Below are positions 45,454-54,358 of a DNA stretch of 64,000 nucleotides, in pieces. Within the stretch, counting starts at the first letter, position 1. Each line of letters begins with the position of its first letter. A program made the position numbers and the translations under genes. This stretch comes from Bacteroidota bacterium (GTDB taxonomy: Bacteria; Bacteroidota; Bacteroidia; Bacteroidales; F082). The stretch spans positions 372,001 to 436,000 of the forward strand of contig JADJXJ010000001.1 of NCBI GenBank assembly GCA_016715945.1, in the 5' to 3' direction. The notes below the pieces were generated by a model. It was not told the DNA's origin and did not search any database. It saw only the letters and a list, made by a program, of their open reading frames with translations.

Positions 45454-46158
45454 TCAGAGGTATTTGATGGCTTCGAGGTATTTGTCGCGGATAAAGATGA
45501 GCTTACCCTGGCAGCTTTGTTCGTCGTAGATACGCACAAAGTCGAGCATGCCTTTTTCGTCGTACATGGTGGTGAGGGCGGCGTCGAAGTTGTTGTCGTC
45601 GATGTTGTGCTTGATGCTCATGGTGATTTTCTCGAAATCTTTCCACTCGAGCAGCACCGGAATGTGCAGGTAAAACATGTTTTTCCAGTTTTGGTCGGCA
45701 TAGATGCCTTCGCCAGCCTTCTGGATCATGAAATATTTGGTGATTTTGATCAGGCTGGCGTATTCCTGCACCTTGCGATGTTTCATAAAGTGCAGGCCTT
45801 CCTGTTCGAGTGCGCTGATCAGGCTGCCCACTTTGTCGTAGGGCAGGAATTTGATGCGCACAACGCCGGCCGGGGTGTTGTAGAGGTCAATTCGTCCGGG
45901 CGTGCCATCAAAGTGGTGCGGGTAGTGTTTCTTTACTTTCTGCACGGCACGGATAACCACGTCGTTATGATATACCTGATCGGTGACCAGGAAGAGTGAG
46001 CGCGGGTCGGTGGCGTCGGGGACGGTGGTGCCATGATAGCCCGGAAAAGGATAGAGCGACTCGAGCACCAGTGCATTGCTGTTGGTTTCGTGCTCCACGC
46101 TGGCGAGGTTTTCCTTCTTGATAATGGTGCCGATTGATTTCAGACTTGTGTGATCCAT
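45454..46158 (-). CDS. conserved-looking hypothetical protein, 234 aa
   Basis: An intact 234-residue frame with clean start (MDHTSLKSIGTIIKKENLAS), GC content and codon use like the neighbouring housekeeping genes, and a terminator right after it. No signal peptide or membrane segment is visible. Features: a central YNTPAGVVRIKFLPYDKVGSLI region, and a basic/aromatic C-terminal half (KNMFYLHIPVLLEWKDFEK, FVRIYDEQSCQGKLIFIRDKYL). I do not recognise the family and give no function. It is flanked by repeat-rich intergenic DNA upstream (46159-47103). Confidence 0.6.
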   Translation of the reverse strand: MDHTSLKSIGTIIKKENLASVEHETNSNALVLESLYPFPGYHGTTVPDATDPRSLFLVTDQVYHNDVVIRAVQKVKKHYPHHFDGTPGRIDLYNTPAGVVRIKFLPYDKVGSLISALEQEGLHFMKHRKVQEYASLIKITKYFMIQKAGEGIYADQNWKNMFYLHIPVLLEWKDFEKITMSIKHNIDDNNFDAALTTMYDEKGMLDFVRIYDEQSCQGKLIFIRDKYLEAIKYL

Positions 46159-46199
46159 AACATTGTTTTTTTGGCGTTGGCAATACGGGGCGAATATAC

Positions 46200-46410
46200 A
46201 CTTTTCTGATTCAAGGATACAAAATTCAGGAGTTCCGGGTGGCGGGCTGTGGGTGACGTGGAAGCGAGTTACGGGTTACGGGAGGTTGACGGTAGTTGTC
46301 ATTGTTGTCGTGGTTGTCGATTGTTGCCATGGTTCAGTTCAGGATGCAAGTGTCCGTGAACTGTGAAATTGTTTTGAATAGAACTCCTTTTGAAATTATA
46401 AATTATACTT
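46200..46410 (+). repeat. simple repeats upstream of the dispersed repeat
   Basis: Non-coding. It holds GATTCAAGGATAC words, GGGTTACGGG words and TTGTTGTC/GTTGTCG words (46280-46325), then an AT-rich stretch related to 53100-53160, 52080-52160 and 56270-56340. Confidence 0.65.
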
Positions 46411-46765
46411 AAAGTGCTCAAGCAGAAACACTTGACACTTTCACCGGGCAGGGCGGGGAGGCCGGGCGAACGGCGGGAAGGGTCTGGTGTGAATGCAGCA
46501 AGGGCAGCAAATCTTGTGAGGCAGCCCGCGCCCCAGCGCGGGCTGTTTGCGTTACAGCATGCGTGCATGAAATTCCAGTAAAGTGTTTTGTTCCTGCTCA
46601 ATGAAAGTTGAAGGATGAACAATGGCATGCTGTAATGCACTCCTCACTTAGATTTGCGCCCTTGATGCAGAGCGGGGAGCTAGCTTCGTTCGCCCTTGAT
46701 CCTCCTGCGGCGGACATGTTTTTGGTTCTTTTGATCAAGCAAAAGAACAAGAAAAAAAGTCACAT
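46411..46765 (+). repeat. ~300-bp dispersed structured repeat, copy 1
   Basis: From AAAGTGCTCAAGCAGAAACA to the AAGAACAAGAAAAAAAG end this sequence recurs at 52705-53038 with ~90% apparent identity. It contains a perfect 10-bp hairpin CAGCCCGCGC-CCCA-GCGCGGGCTG (46522-46545) and the inverted pair TTACAGCATGC (46552-46562) / GCATGCTGTAA (46625-46635). Shorter relatives of the first 60-100 bp occur at 52155-52240, 53150-53205, 56335-56420 and 56790-56835. No gene is present. Confidence 0.85.
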
Positions 46766-46995
46766 TGCGGGTGACGGGTGGCGAGTGCCGGGTGGCGGGC
46801 AGCGGGGGGAATTCAAAGATTCCTGATTCAAGGATTCAAAGATTCGGGGGTGACGGGTGACGGGAGACGGGGTGACGGGGTGACGGGAAGGAGGGATTCA
46901 AAGATTCCTGATTCAAGGATTCAAAGATTCGAGGGGTTACGGGTGGCGGGTTACGAGTTGCGGGTTACGAGTTGCGGGTAACGAGTTGTGGGTTA
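46766..46995 (+). repeat. G-rich and GATTCAAAG simple repeats
   Basis: Degenerate GGGTGACGGGT, GGGTTACGAGT and GATTCAAAGATTCCTGATTC words, as at 505-660. No gene is visible up to the SUI1-like stop at 47104. Confidence 0.75.
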
Positions 46996-47103
46996 CAAGT
47001 TAAGTATCTGGTATTCAATACGTTAATAGACTACCGACAACTATGACAACAGCAGAACCCCTTTTGCTCCGTCATACTGATACGCTGTCAATCCTTCACG
47101 TGC

Positions 47104-47448
47104 TCAGCCTCCCGAGAGTTTAGCTTTGTAGCCTTTGGCGAGCAGCAGCTCGAGTACTTTTTGGCGGAAGTCGCCCTGAATGAGTATTTCGCCATCTTTG
47201 GCTGTTCCGCCCACGCCGCAGGCCGATTTGAGCATTTTGCCCAGGGCTGCAAGCTCGGCCTCGCTGCCCTGAAAGCCGGTCACCAGCGTTACCTTTTTGC
47301 CGCCACGTTGTTTTTTGTCGAGGCTGATGCGCAGCTGCTGTTTTTCAGGTGGAGGGGTTTCTTCCGGGACGTCCTCCCGCAAGCGTTTCAAGAAGTCCGG
47401 ATTGGTGGAGTAAACGATGGGGGAATCGGAGTGTTTTGGTTTTTTCAT
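47104..47448 (-). CDS. SUI1/YciH-like translation initiation factor
   Basis: A 114-residue protein from ATG 47448; ATG 47457 (MISMKKPK) is an alternative. The C-terminal half is the SUI1/eIF1 domain: LRISLDKKQRGGKKVTLVTGFQGSEAEL, LKSACGVGGTAKDGEILIQGDF and ELLLAKGYKAKLSGG. The N-terminal VYSTNPDF segment is usual in Bacteroidota. Bacterial SUI1 proteins may influence start-site fidelity, but their role is not settled. Its 5' end lies inside the 3' end of the lipid kinase gene (104-bp overlap in another frame). Confidence 0.88.
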   Translation of the reverse strand: MKKPKHSDSPIVYSTNPDFLKRLREDVPEETPPPEKQQLRISLDKKQRGGKKVTLVTGFQGSEAELAALGKMLKSACGVGGTAKDGEILIQGDFRQKVLELLLAKGYKAKLSGG

Positions 47449-48337
47449 CGATATCATTGTTGGGGATCATCACATTGAGGCTGGAGGGCACGATCTCAAA
47501 CTGCAGCTCGCGGGCAATCTTTCTGGCCTCGCCATCCACATTGACCACACGGTTTTTAGTGCGTTCGAGCTTCACCTTGCGTGCTTTGTAGATTTCGACA
47601 TGCTTCGAAAGATGTACCATATTCAAAAACAACAGGTTAAGTATGATGGGCATCTCGAAAAGCGGAGGTTTTTGCACAATGCACACATCCATGAGGCCGT
47701 CGTTGAGCTTGGCATCAGGGGCAATGGTGGTATTGTAGCCAAACTGGTTCGAATTGGCCATGGTGATAAACAGGGCTTCGGTGTCGATGGTCGGGCCGTC
47801 GTCAATGGTCAGGCGGTAATGTTTTGGTTTGTAGTTGGGATAGCGTTGCGCCACGATGCGGAAGTAGCCCAGAAAGCCGCGGTATGGATCTTTGGCAAAG
47901 AGCTTGGCCACCAGGGCATCGAAACCTACGCCGGCCAGGCTGACAAACACTTCGCTGCCATTGATCAGGCCGGTGTCGAAGCGGGTTTGGTGTCCGTTGA
48001 TCAGTACCTGCAAAGCCCGCTCGGTCTGGATGGGTATGCGCAGATGGCGGGCCAGGCCGTTGCCCGATCCGCTGGGTATGATGCCAAGTGTGGTTTCTTT
48101 GCCTATCAGGCATCGCGAAACCTCGTTGATGGTACCATCGCCACCCACGGCCACTACATACTCCATGCCCTTTTGCACCGCCTCACCGGCCAGTTCGGTG
48201 GCATGGCCTACCTCACGGGTGAAAATGATCTCGCTTTCGAAGTCCTTCCGAGGCATCTTACTGCGCACCAGCTCAGGAAAGTCTACCTTGCTGATGTTGC
48301 CGGCGACGGGGTTGACGATAAAACGGACTTTTTTCAT
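47345..48337 (-). CDS. diacylglycerol/lipid kinase (YegS/DgkB-like)
   Basis: A 330-residue protein from ATG 48337 (MKKVRFIVNPVAGNIS). DAGK catalytic motifs: VVAVGGDGTINEVSRCL and LGIIPSGSGNGLARHL, then FVSLAGVGFDALVAKLF and the late VVNVDGEARKIAR. It phosphorylates a lipid such as diacylglycerol or a long-chain base with ATP at the membrane surface. The family normally ends near LNVMIPNN; here the frame runs ~35 residues further over the SUI1-like gene start, either a real overlap or a lost stop. Confidence 0.87.
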   Translation of the reverse strand: MKKVRFIVNPVAGNISKVDFPELVRSKMPRKDFESEIIFTREVGHATELAGEAVQKGMEYVVAVGGDGTINEVSRCLIGKETTLGIIPSGSGNGLARHLRIPIQTERALQVLINGHQTRFDTGLINGSEVFVSLAGVGFDALVAKLFAKDPYRGFLGYFRIVAQRYPNYKPKHYRLTIDDGPTIDTEALFITMANSNQFGYNTTIAPDAKLNDGLMDVCIVQKPPLFEMPIILNLLFLNMVHLSKHVEIYKARKVKLERTKNRVVNVDGEARKIARELQFEIVPSSLNVMIPNNDIDEKTKTLRFPHRLLHQSGLLETLAGGRPGRNPST

Positions 48338-48550
48338 CTGGTCTGAGGGGCATGGGATTTGCAAAGGTAGGTAAGAATGGGGCTTAGACGAAATTGATTG
48401 GGATGTCGCTGTTTTTTAGCAATTTATCCATTTCTTTCGTCTTTTTCGACTGCTGGTAGCAACGCTGCTTTAACCAGAAAAAAGCTTGACTTGTTATCGT
48501 GCAAGCAGCCATTGCCTTAGGCTGAATTCCCGGTTCAACTGCCATTTAGT

Positions 48551-48558
48551 TACTTTTG
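48551..48558 (+). promoter_or_regulatory. possible -7 promoter box upstream of the HAD gene
   Basis: TACTTTTG fits the TAnnTTTG consensus, 77 bp before ATG 48635. A matching TTTG at the -33 position was not found. Confidence 0.35.
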
Positions 48559-48634
48559 CAGCAAGTCTGAACAGCCTGTGCTGACCGGCATTGGTTTCAG
48601 GTGCCGTCGCGAAAAATATGATTTTGAAGAACCT

Positions 48635-49126
48635 ATGTCACAAAACCACATAAAAGCTTTTGTCTTCGACTGGGGCGACACTGTGATGCGCGATTTTGGG
48701 CTGCCCGGCCCCATGTCGGGCTGGCCAAGGGTGGAATGGATGCCCGGAGCGGAAGAGGCGCTCAGCTACCTGTCCGGACGTTACGTCTGCATCATCGCCA
48801 CCGGCGCATCGCATTCGGATGTGCCTGAGATGAAGAAAGCCCTGGCCATGGTGGGCGCCGACAAATATTTCCGGCACTTTTTTTCCCGTTTCGAGATTGG
48901 TTTCGACAAGCCTGATGTGCGTTTCTTTCAAAATGTGCTGAAACTGTCCGGCTTTCAGCCCCACGAAGCTGTGATGGTGGGCAACCTCTACGAAAAGGAC
49001 ATCATCGGCGCCAAAGCTGCCGGCATGACCACCATATGGTTGAACGAACACGCCATCACAGGCAGCTTTCCAATGGCCGATCACATCATCGGTCATCTCC
49101 GGATGCTAACCCAAATGAACTATTGA
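48635..49126 (+). CDS. HAD-superfamily hydrolase
   Basis: A 163-residue HAD protein from ATG 48635 (MSQNHIKAFVFDWGDTVMRD). Motif I is FDWGDT with both aspartates, motif II IIATGAS, motif III the lysine of GFDKPDVRFF, and motif IV MVGNLYEKDIIGAKAAG. The cap is minimal, so it probably acts on a small phosphorylated metabolite as a phosphatase; the substrate is unknown. Its stop overlaps the start of the M23 peptidase gene by one base (TGATG), so translation is coupled. Confidence 0.85.
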   Translation: MSQNHIKAFVFDWGDTVMRDFGLPGPMSGWPRVEWMPGAEEALSYLSGRYVCIIATGASHSDVPEMKKALAMVGADKYFRHFFSRFEIGFDKPDVRFFQNVLKLSGFQPHEAVMVGNLYEKDIIGAKAAGMTTIWLNEHAITGSFPMADHIIGHLRMLTQMNY

Positions 49127-50835
49127 TGCCACCGGTATTAGCTGTTTTTTTTGTGCTTTTTGTGTTTCCGCTTGCCGCACAAAGCCCGGCTGTTTCCTAT
49201 CGCATGCCCATGGATCTGCCCCTGCACCTGTCGGGGACATTTGGCGAGTTTCGCACCGACCATTTTCATTCGGGCATCGACATCCGCACGGGAGGTGTGG
49301 AGGGTCATCCCGTTTATGCCATTGCTGACGGTTATGTGAGCCGGATTGCGGTTTCTCCCACCGGCTTCGGCAAAGCTGTGTATATTGATCACCCTGCCAC
49401 AGGTCACACTTCGGTATATGCACATTTACAGCGTTTTGCGCCGCCTGTTGCCGAATATGTGCGCAACGAGCAATACCGCCAGGAACGATTTGCTGTCAAC
49501 CTTTTGCCGCCCTCCGGCCTTCTGCCGGTCAAAAAGGGGATGGTCATCGGCTACAGCGGCAATTCCGGCAGCTCGGGAGGGCCACACCTGCATTTCGAGA
49601 TTCGCGATGCCGCCACCCAACACATCCTCAACCCTTTGGCGTTTGGTTTCAAGCTGCGCGATACCCAGGCGCCTGTCATCACACACCTGGCGGTTTATCC
49701 TGAGTCGGGCGGAAGCATTATCCAGGGAAGACGTTCGGCCCTGATTACCAACCTGGTGCAAAGCCGGGGAAGCTATGTGCTGCCGGAAAACCAGATCGTA
49801 AAAGCCGGTGGGCCGGTTTCGTTTGGTCTGGGGGCTTACGACCAGTCGCAAGGCTCCACCGGACGCAACGGGGTCTATAGCATGCAGTTGCTCATCGACA
49901 GCCTGCCGTTTTTTACTTTCAAAGCCGACCGTTTTTCCTTCGACGATACGCGTTATGTGAACAGCCTGACGGATTATGCCTACCACCACAGGCACAAAAG
50001 CCGCATTGTGCGCACCCGGCGTGATCCATACAACCGCCTGCGTTTCCTTTCGGTTTATCACCAACAGGACGGCATATTCGTGCCTGAGTCCGGACGTACG
50101 TACGAACTGCGGTGGATAGTTTCAGACTTTTCGGGCAACAAAGCAGAGCTCCGTTTCCGGTTGCTCGGTCAGGAAGTCCTGAATGCCCCGTCTCCGGACA
50201 CCGCAAACTCCTTGCCTGTGCTCAAAGCCGGCCGCAGCCATGTGCTCAACGGGAATGGATTCACAGTGCATATTCCCGACAATGCCCTTTACCGAGATGA
50301 ACAGATCGTCACATCGCTCAGCACATCAAGCGCTTACCTCAGCGATGTGCTGACCATCGGCCATGGCGGCATCCCTCTGCATGCCGCTGCAACCATCAGC
50401 CTCGAGCCTGCAGAAACGCCCATTGACCGGAGCAAACTGCTTCTGGCCAGGCTCGAAGAGGGCAAAGAGCCCGTTGCTCTGGCGTCGGCCTTCGAAAACG
50501 GAAGGGTGAAAGCCTCTTCCAGGGTTTTAGGTCGTTTTGCCGTGAAGGCCGATACCATCCCACCCACCATCCGGCCGTTAAACTTTTCTGCCGGACGACT
50601 CCCCGATACCCTTAAAACCCTGCGTTTTCAGGTAAAAGACGAGTTCTCGGGCATTGCGCACATTCGGGCCACGCTCAACGATCGCTGGATACTCACCGAC
50701 CACGACCCCAAAAACAACCTGCTGGTGTACGAGATCGACGACCGCATGCGCAAAGGCAGCAATACCCTGCGGGTGGAAGTGACCGACCAGGCCGGAAACA
50801 AACGCCGCATTCAAATGCAAATTGAAAAGCCCTGA
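49126..50835 (+). CDS. M23 (LytM-type) metallopeptidase
   Basis: A 569-residue exported protein started at ATG 49126, which gives a signal peptide (MPPVLAVFFVLFVFPLAAQS). The LytM/M23 zinc site is present: H48-x-x-x-D52 in HFHSGIDIRTGG and HLH at about 154-156 in GGPHLHFEIRD. A long C-terminal extension (~400 residues) follows, with Ig-like patterns (YELRWIVSDFSGNKAELRFR, LRFQVKDEFSGIAHIRATLN). M23 enzymes cut peptide cross-links in peptidoglycan; the extension may position it at the wall. The next gene starts 3 bp after its stop. Confidence 0.9.
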   Translation: MPPVLAVFFVLFVFPLAAQSPAVSYRMPMDLPLHLSGTFGEFRTDHFHSGIDIRTGGVEGHPVYAIADGYVSRIAVSPTGFGKAVYIDHPATGHTSVYAHLQRFAPPVAEYVRNEQYRQERFAVNLLPPSGLLPVKKGMVIGYSGNSGSSGGPHLHFEIRDAATQHILNPLAFGFKLRDTQAPVITHLAVYPESGGSIIQGRRSALITNLVQSRGSYVLPENQIVKAGGPVSFGLGAYDQSQGSTGRNGVYSMQLLIDSLPFFTFKADRFSFDDTRYVNSLTDYAYHHRHKSRIVRTRRDPYNRLRFLSVYHQQDGIFVPESGRTYELRWIVSDFSGNKAELRFRLLGQEVLNAPSPDTANSLPVLKAGRSHVLNGNGFTVHIPDNALYRDEQIVTSLSTSSAYLSDVLTIGHGGIPLHAAATISLEPAETPIDRSKLLLARLEEGKEPVALASAFENGRVKASSRVLGRFAVKADTIPPTIRPLNFSAGRLPDTLKTLRFQVKDEFSGIAHIRATLNDRWILTDHDPKNNLLVYEIDDRMRKGSNTLRVEVTDQAGNKRRIQMQIEKP

Positions 50836-50837
50836 TC

Positions 50838-52001
50838 ATGCATCCATACAATTTCGATGAACTCCCCGACCGCCGCGGAACTGCTTCCATCAAACACGAA
50901 CTGACGGAAAAATACTTTGGCCGGCCCGGATTGCTGCCATTCTGGGTGGCCGACATGGATTTCGAAACACCCGACTTTGTGCGGCAGGCCGTCATGAAGC
51001 GGGCTATGCATCCGGTGTATGGCTATACTTTTCGCGATGAACGTTTCACGGATGCCATCGTGGGCTGGATGAAGCGTCGCCATGGTTATGATGTTGAAAA
51101 AGAGTGGATTGTATTCACTCCAGGAATCGTGCCTGCCTTAAATCTTGGAGTGTTGGCCACTACGAATCCCGGAGATGCTGTCATTGTGCAACCGCCGGTC
51201 TATTTTCCCTTTTTCAGGGCAGTGACCGACCACGGCAGGGTGCTCATTCACAACATCTTGGACAGGCAGGAAGGGGCTTACCGGATGAATTTCGACCAGC
51301 TCGAACAACAAGCTGCCCAGGCCAGGCTGCTCATGCTGTGCAACCCGCACAACCCGGTGGGCAGGTGCTGGACAAGGCAGGAGCTTGAACAAGTGGGCAG
51401 GATATGTGAAGCGTATAAGCTCACAGTAATCAGCGACGAAATCCATTCCGACCTCGTGCTTCCGGGGTACCAACATACGGTCTTTGCCGGCCTGGGAAAA
51501 TATGCAGCCGAACGCACCATCACCCTGCATGCCCCAAGCAAAACCTTTAACCTCGCAGGGCTATCCACCGCTTTTGCCATCATTCCCAACGAAGACCTGC
51601 GTAAAAATTTCGAAGCCTGGATCGACAAGCTACATATCGGGCTGGGCAATATATTTGGCATCGAAGCCCTCATTGCTGCCTTTGGCCAGGGCGATCGCTG
51701 GCTGGATGCCTTGCTCAGGTATCTGGCGGATAATGCGCGTTTTGCCCGTGATTTTCTGACTCAACGGATGCCTGAGCTCAAAGTGTATCCGCTCGAGGCC
51801 ACCTACCTGTTGTGGCTCGATTTTTCGCAGTATGGCCTCAACGACAGCGATTTACACAACCTGCTCACCGAAAAGGCAGGTGTAGCGCTGAGCCGCGGTT
51901 CCGACTTTGGTCCCAGGGGCGAAAATTGTATGCGCCTCAATGTGGCCTGTCCGCGAAGCATGCTGCAGGAAGGCCTCGAACGCATGGCCGCACAGTTCTG
52001 A
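50838..52001 (+). CDS. PatB/MalY-type PLP-dependent C-S lyase (aminotransferase fold)
   Basis: A 387-residue fold-type I PLP enzyme. Family signature MHPYNFDELPDRRGTASIKH and LPFWVADMDFETP, then PVYGYTFRD, CNPHNPVGRCW, ISDEIHSDLVLPG and the PLP lysine in HAPSKTFNLAGL (about residue 234). PatB/MalY enzymes cleave C-S bonds of cystathionine or cysteine conjugates in the cytosol. It ends a three-gene run with the HAD and M23 genes. Confidence 0.9.
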   Translation: MHPYNFDELPDRRGTASIKHELTEKYFGRPGLLPFWVADMDFETPDFVRQAVMKRAMHPVYGYTFRDERFTDAIVGWMKRRHGYDVEKEWIVFTPGIVPALNLGVLATTNPGDAVIVQPPVYFPFFRAVTDHGRVLIHNILDRQEGAYRMNFDQLEQQAAQARLLMLCNPHNPVGRCWTRQELEQVGRICEAYKLTVISDEIHSDLVLPGYQHTVFAGLGKYAAERTITLHAPSKTFNLAGLSTAFAIIPNEDLRKNFEAWIDKLHIGLGNIFGIEALIAAFGQGDRWLDALLRYLADNARFARDFLTQRMPELKVYPLEATYLLWLDFSQYGLNDSDLHNLLTEKAGVALSRGSDFGPRGENCMRLNVACPRSMLQEGLERMAAQF

Positions 52002-52002
52002 T

Positions 52003-52330
52003 TGTTGTCGGTGGTTGTTGTGGTTGTCGGTGGTTGTCATTGTTGTCATTGTTGTCATTGTTGTCGTTGTTGTCATAGTTCAGTTTAGCGTGCAAGTTTC
52101 CGTTGCTTATGAGGTAGTTATGAAATAAAATTTATTGTAAGAGCTAGATTATACTTAAAGTGCTCAAGCAGAAATACTTGACACTTTCACCGGGTAGGGT
52201 GGGGAGGCCGGGCGAACGGCGGGAAGGGCGGGAGAGGGTTGTCATTGTTGTTGTTGGTGGTTGTCGTTGTTATCATTGTTGTCGTTGTTTGTAATAAGTA
52301 ATTGGTATCCAGTAGTTTGAAGGAGGTAAT
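52003..52330 (+). repeat. TTGTTGTC simple repeat and ~165-bp direct repeat (copy 1)
   Basis: 52003-52080 is made of GTTGTCATTGTTGTC-type words on the plus strand directly after the PatB-like stop. From CAAGTTTCCGT (about 52091) to GAGAGGGTTGTCATTG (about 52248) the sequence recurs at 56270-56430 with few changes. More GTTGTC words follow to about 52290. No gene is visible. Confidence 0.8.
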
Positions 52331-52369
52331 TTATATGCAGCGCTTCCCATGCATGCAAGTTTGTTCCTT

Positions 52370-52640
52370 CAAAGCGTAGATTTTTTCTTTCCTACTTTGT
52401 CTTGATACCCGCCAGAGGCGGGCAAGCAAAGTGAGGCAAAAACTTGTCCGCCTCCGGCGGATCAAGCCCGGGCGAATGCTCCCCGCCCTTTCCAAAAAAG
52501 TAGAAATCCAGTGTGGCGGGCGGCAGGCTTGCCGCGATGGCCACGCTGTCGCGTGTCCAGCCCCACGGATTTCTACGTTTTTGGAAATTCCCGCCTCACC
52601 GTCCCCGCGCCCGGGCCTGCCTCCCCGCCAGTAAGTTGTT
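52370..52640. repeat. hairpin-rich non-coding segment
   Basis: Contains several inverted pairs: CCCGCC-agag-GGCGGG (52409-52421), GTCCGCC-tcc-GGCGGATC (about 52446), and a longer pair AAAAAAGTAGAAATCC (52494) with GGATTTCTACGTTTTT (about 52566). No conserved open frame. I see no gene between 52002 and 53326. Confidence 0.6.
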
Positions 52641-52704
52641 TGAGATGAAGTAATGGTGGAAGTGGGGCTGACGAAACAGAGTTTCAATCTTGACAAAAAA
52701 ATTT

Positions 52705-53038
52705 AAGTAATGTGCCTAAGCAGAAACACTTCATACTTTCACCGGGTCGGGCGGGGAGGAAGGGCGAACGGCGGGAAGGGCCTGGTGTGAATGCAGCAAG
52801 GGCAGCAAATCTTGTGAGGCAGGCCGCGCACAGCGCGGGCTGTTTGCGTTACAGCATGCGTGCATGAAATTCCAGTAAAGTGTTTTGCTCCAGCTCAATG
52901 CGGGTTGGAGGATGAACAATGGCATGCTGTAATGCACTCCTCACTTAGATTTGCGCCCTTGCTGCAGAGCGGGGAGGTAGCTTCGTTCGCCCTTGATTTT
53001 TGGTTCTTTTGATCAAGCAAAAGAACAAGAAAAAAAGC
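52705..53038 (+). repeat. ~300-bp dispersed structured repeat, copy 2
   Basis: Same element as 46411-46765, including the GCGCGGGCTG hairpin arm (left arm changed by one base), the TTACAGCATGC/GCATGCTGTAA pair and the AAGAACAAGAAAAAAAG end. It lacks the CTCCTGCGGCGGACATG piece present near 46702-46719. Confidence 0.85.
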
Positions 53039-53326
53039 TCTGGTTTTGGGATACAAATAAGGCAGGAGAGGGTTGTCGTTGTTGTCATGGTTCAGTTCAT
53101 CCTGATGGTTTCCGGAATTGTGAAATAGAAATAGTTGTGAAAGATAAATTGGGCGTATAGTACTCAAGCAGAAGTACATAATTCTACAACCGGGTCGGGC
53201 GGGGATATTGGTTGACAGGTTAAGAGCGGTGCTGGAAACGCATTGGGCTTTTGCCGATACTAATTGCACGCTAAGCATTTGATATTCCTTACCTTTGCAC
53301 GCATTATGCCAATGCAATAAGCCCCT

Positions 53327-54328
53327 ATGCGATTTCTCAAGCTGTTGATTTATGGTTTGTTTACGCTGTTGATCCTGGTGTTTCTCATCCCGTTTTTTTT
53401 GCCTGCGGAAGTAGAAATCAGCCGTCAGATCAGCATTCCTGCCGAGGCCAGGCAGGTGTTTCGTCTGGTGAACGACTTCGAAAACTGGAAGCTGTGGAGT
53501 CCGTTTGAGCTCGACAAGCCTGAGGTTGAGGCACGCATCACTGGGCCGGTGTCAGGCGAAGGCAGCACGTTGGTTTACAAGAGCAATACCGCCGGCGAAG
53601 GCAGCATCACCATCATTAAAAGCCAGCCTTACAGCTCAATTCATATGATGCTGGGCATGCAAAAAGGTGGAGTGGCAGTGGATGAGTGGCTTTTTGAACC
53701 AACCGGCGATTCAGTGCTGGTCACCTGGACACTTAAACTGAGCGAGTTGAGCTATCCCTTTCATCGTTATTTCGGATTTTTCAGCCGTAGCCTGATGACC
53801 CCTTTTCAGCAAAAAGGTCTCGAAAAACTACGCGAGCTCTCCATGCAAATGCCCCGTCCTCTGCCGGTGGATACGCTTGACCTGGAAGGGATTAAAGCCA
53901 TTGTTACACCTGTTGAGCCGGATAGCTACAGTCAGGCGCAGACCTACAACATGAAAGCAGCTTTGGTTGAAAGCTACCTATCAAAGTTGCGCATCATGCC
54001 TGCCGATGGTATGCTGGCTGTTTACAGCAACTGGAATACCCTGCCTCCCTCAGATCCGCTGGTTGGGTTTGAGGTGGCGGAAGAAACCCGCGAAAGTGGC
54101 ATCTTCCGCTATACCGAAATCCCGGGCGGCAAAGCTGTGGTTGTCACTATCGTAGGACGCGACACCCAACGGCAGAAAGCCTATGAAGAGCTCAGCCTCT
54201 TTATGCGCGAATTCAGCTTTGTACCCGACAGCTCCCGGCCGGTACTGGAATTGTATTCACCTGCATCGTCCGAAAACCAGGTGGCACGTTTTGTTGTTTT
54301 TGTGAAAGCAAAAAACAACCCGGAATAG
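53327..54328 (+). CDS. SRPBCC-type protein with a GyrI-like ligand-binding half
   Basis: A 333-residue membrane-anchored protein. The N-terminus FLKLLIYGLFTLLILVFLIPFF is one membrane segment. The next ~150 residues fit a polyketide-cyclase/SRPBCC domain (ISIPAEARQVFRLVNDFENWKLWSPF). Residues ~185-333 fit a GyrI/AraC effector-binding domain (TYNMKAALVESYLSKLRIMP, FRYTEIPGGKAVVVTIVG). Such pairs bind small hydrophobic ligands; the ligand is unknown. A -7-like TACCTTTG lies at 53290-53297. The ABC exporter gene follows after 30 bp. Confidence 0.78.
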   Translation: MRFLKLLIYGLFTLLILVFLIPFFLPAEVEISRQISIPAEARQVFRLVNDFENWKLWSPFELDKPEVEARITGPVSGEGSTLVYKSNTAGEGSITIIKSQPYSSIHMMLGMQKGGVAVDEWLFEPTGDSVLVTWTLKLSELSYPFHRYFGFFSRSLMTPFQQKGLEKLRELSMQMPRPLPVDTLDLEGIKAIVTPVEPDSYSQAQTYNMKAALVESYLSKLRIMPADGMLAVYSNWNTLPPSDPLVGFEVAEETRESGIFRYTEIPGGKAVVVTIVGRDTQRQKAYEELSLFMREFSFVPDSSRPVLELYSPASSENQVARFVVFVKAKNNPE

Positions 54329-54358
54329 GAAGTTTTTTCCTGCAATCCGCTGCCAGCA

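Noticed and set aside
51852..52076. Open frames in both strands over the GTTGTC simple repeats after the PatB-like gene
   Set aside because: Low-complexity translations with no domain.
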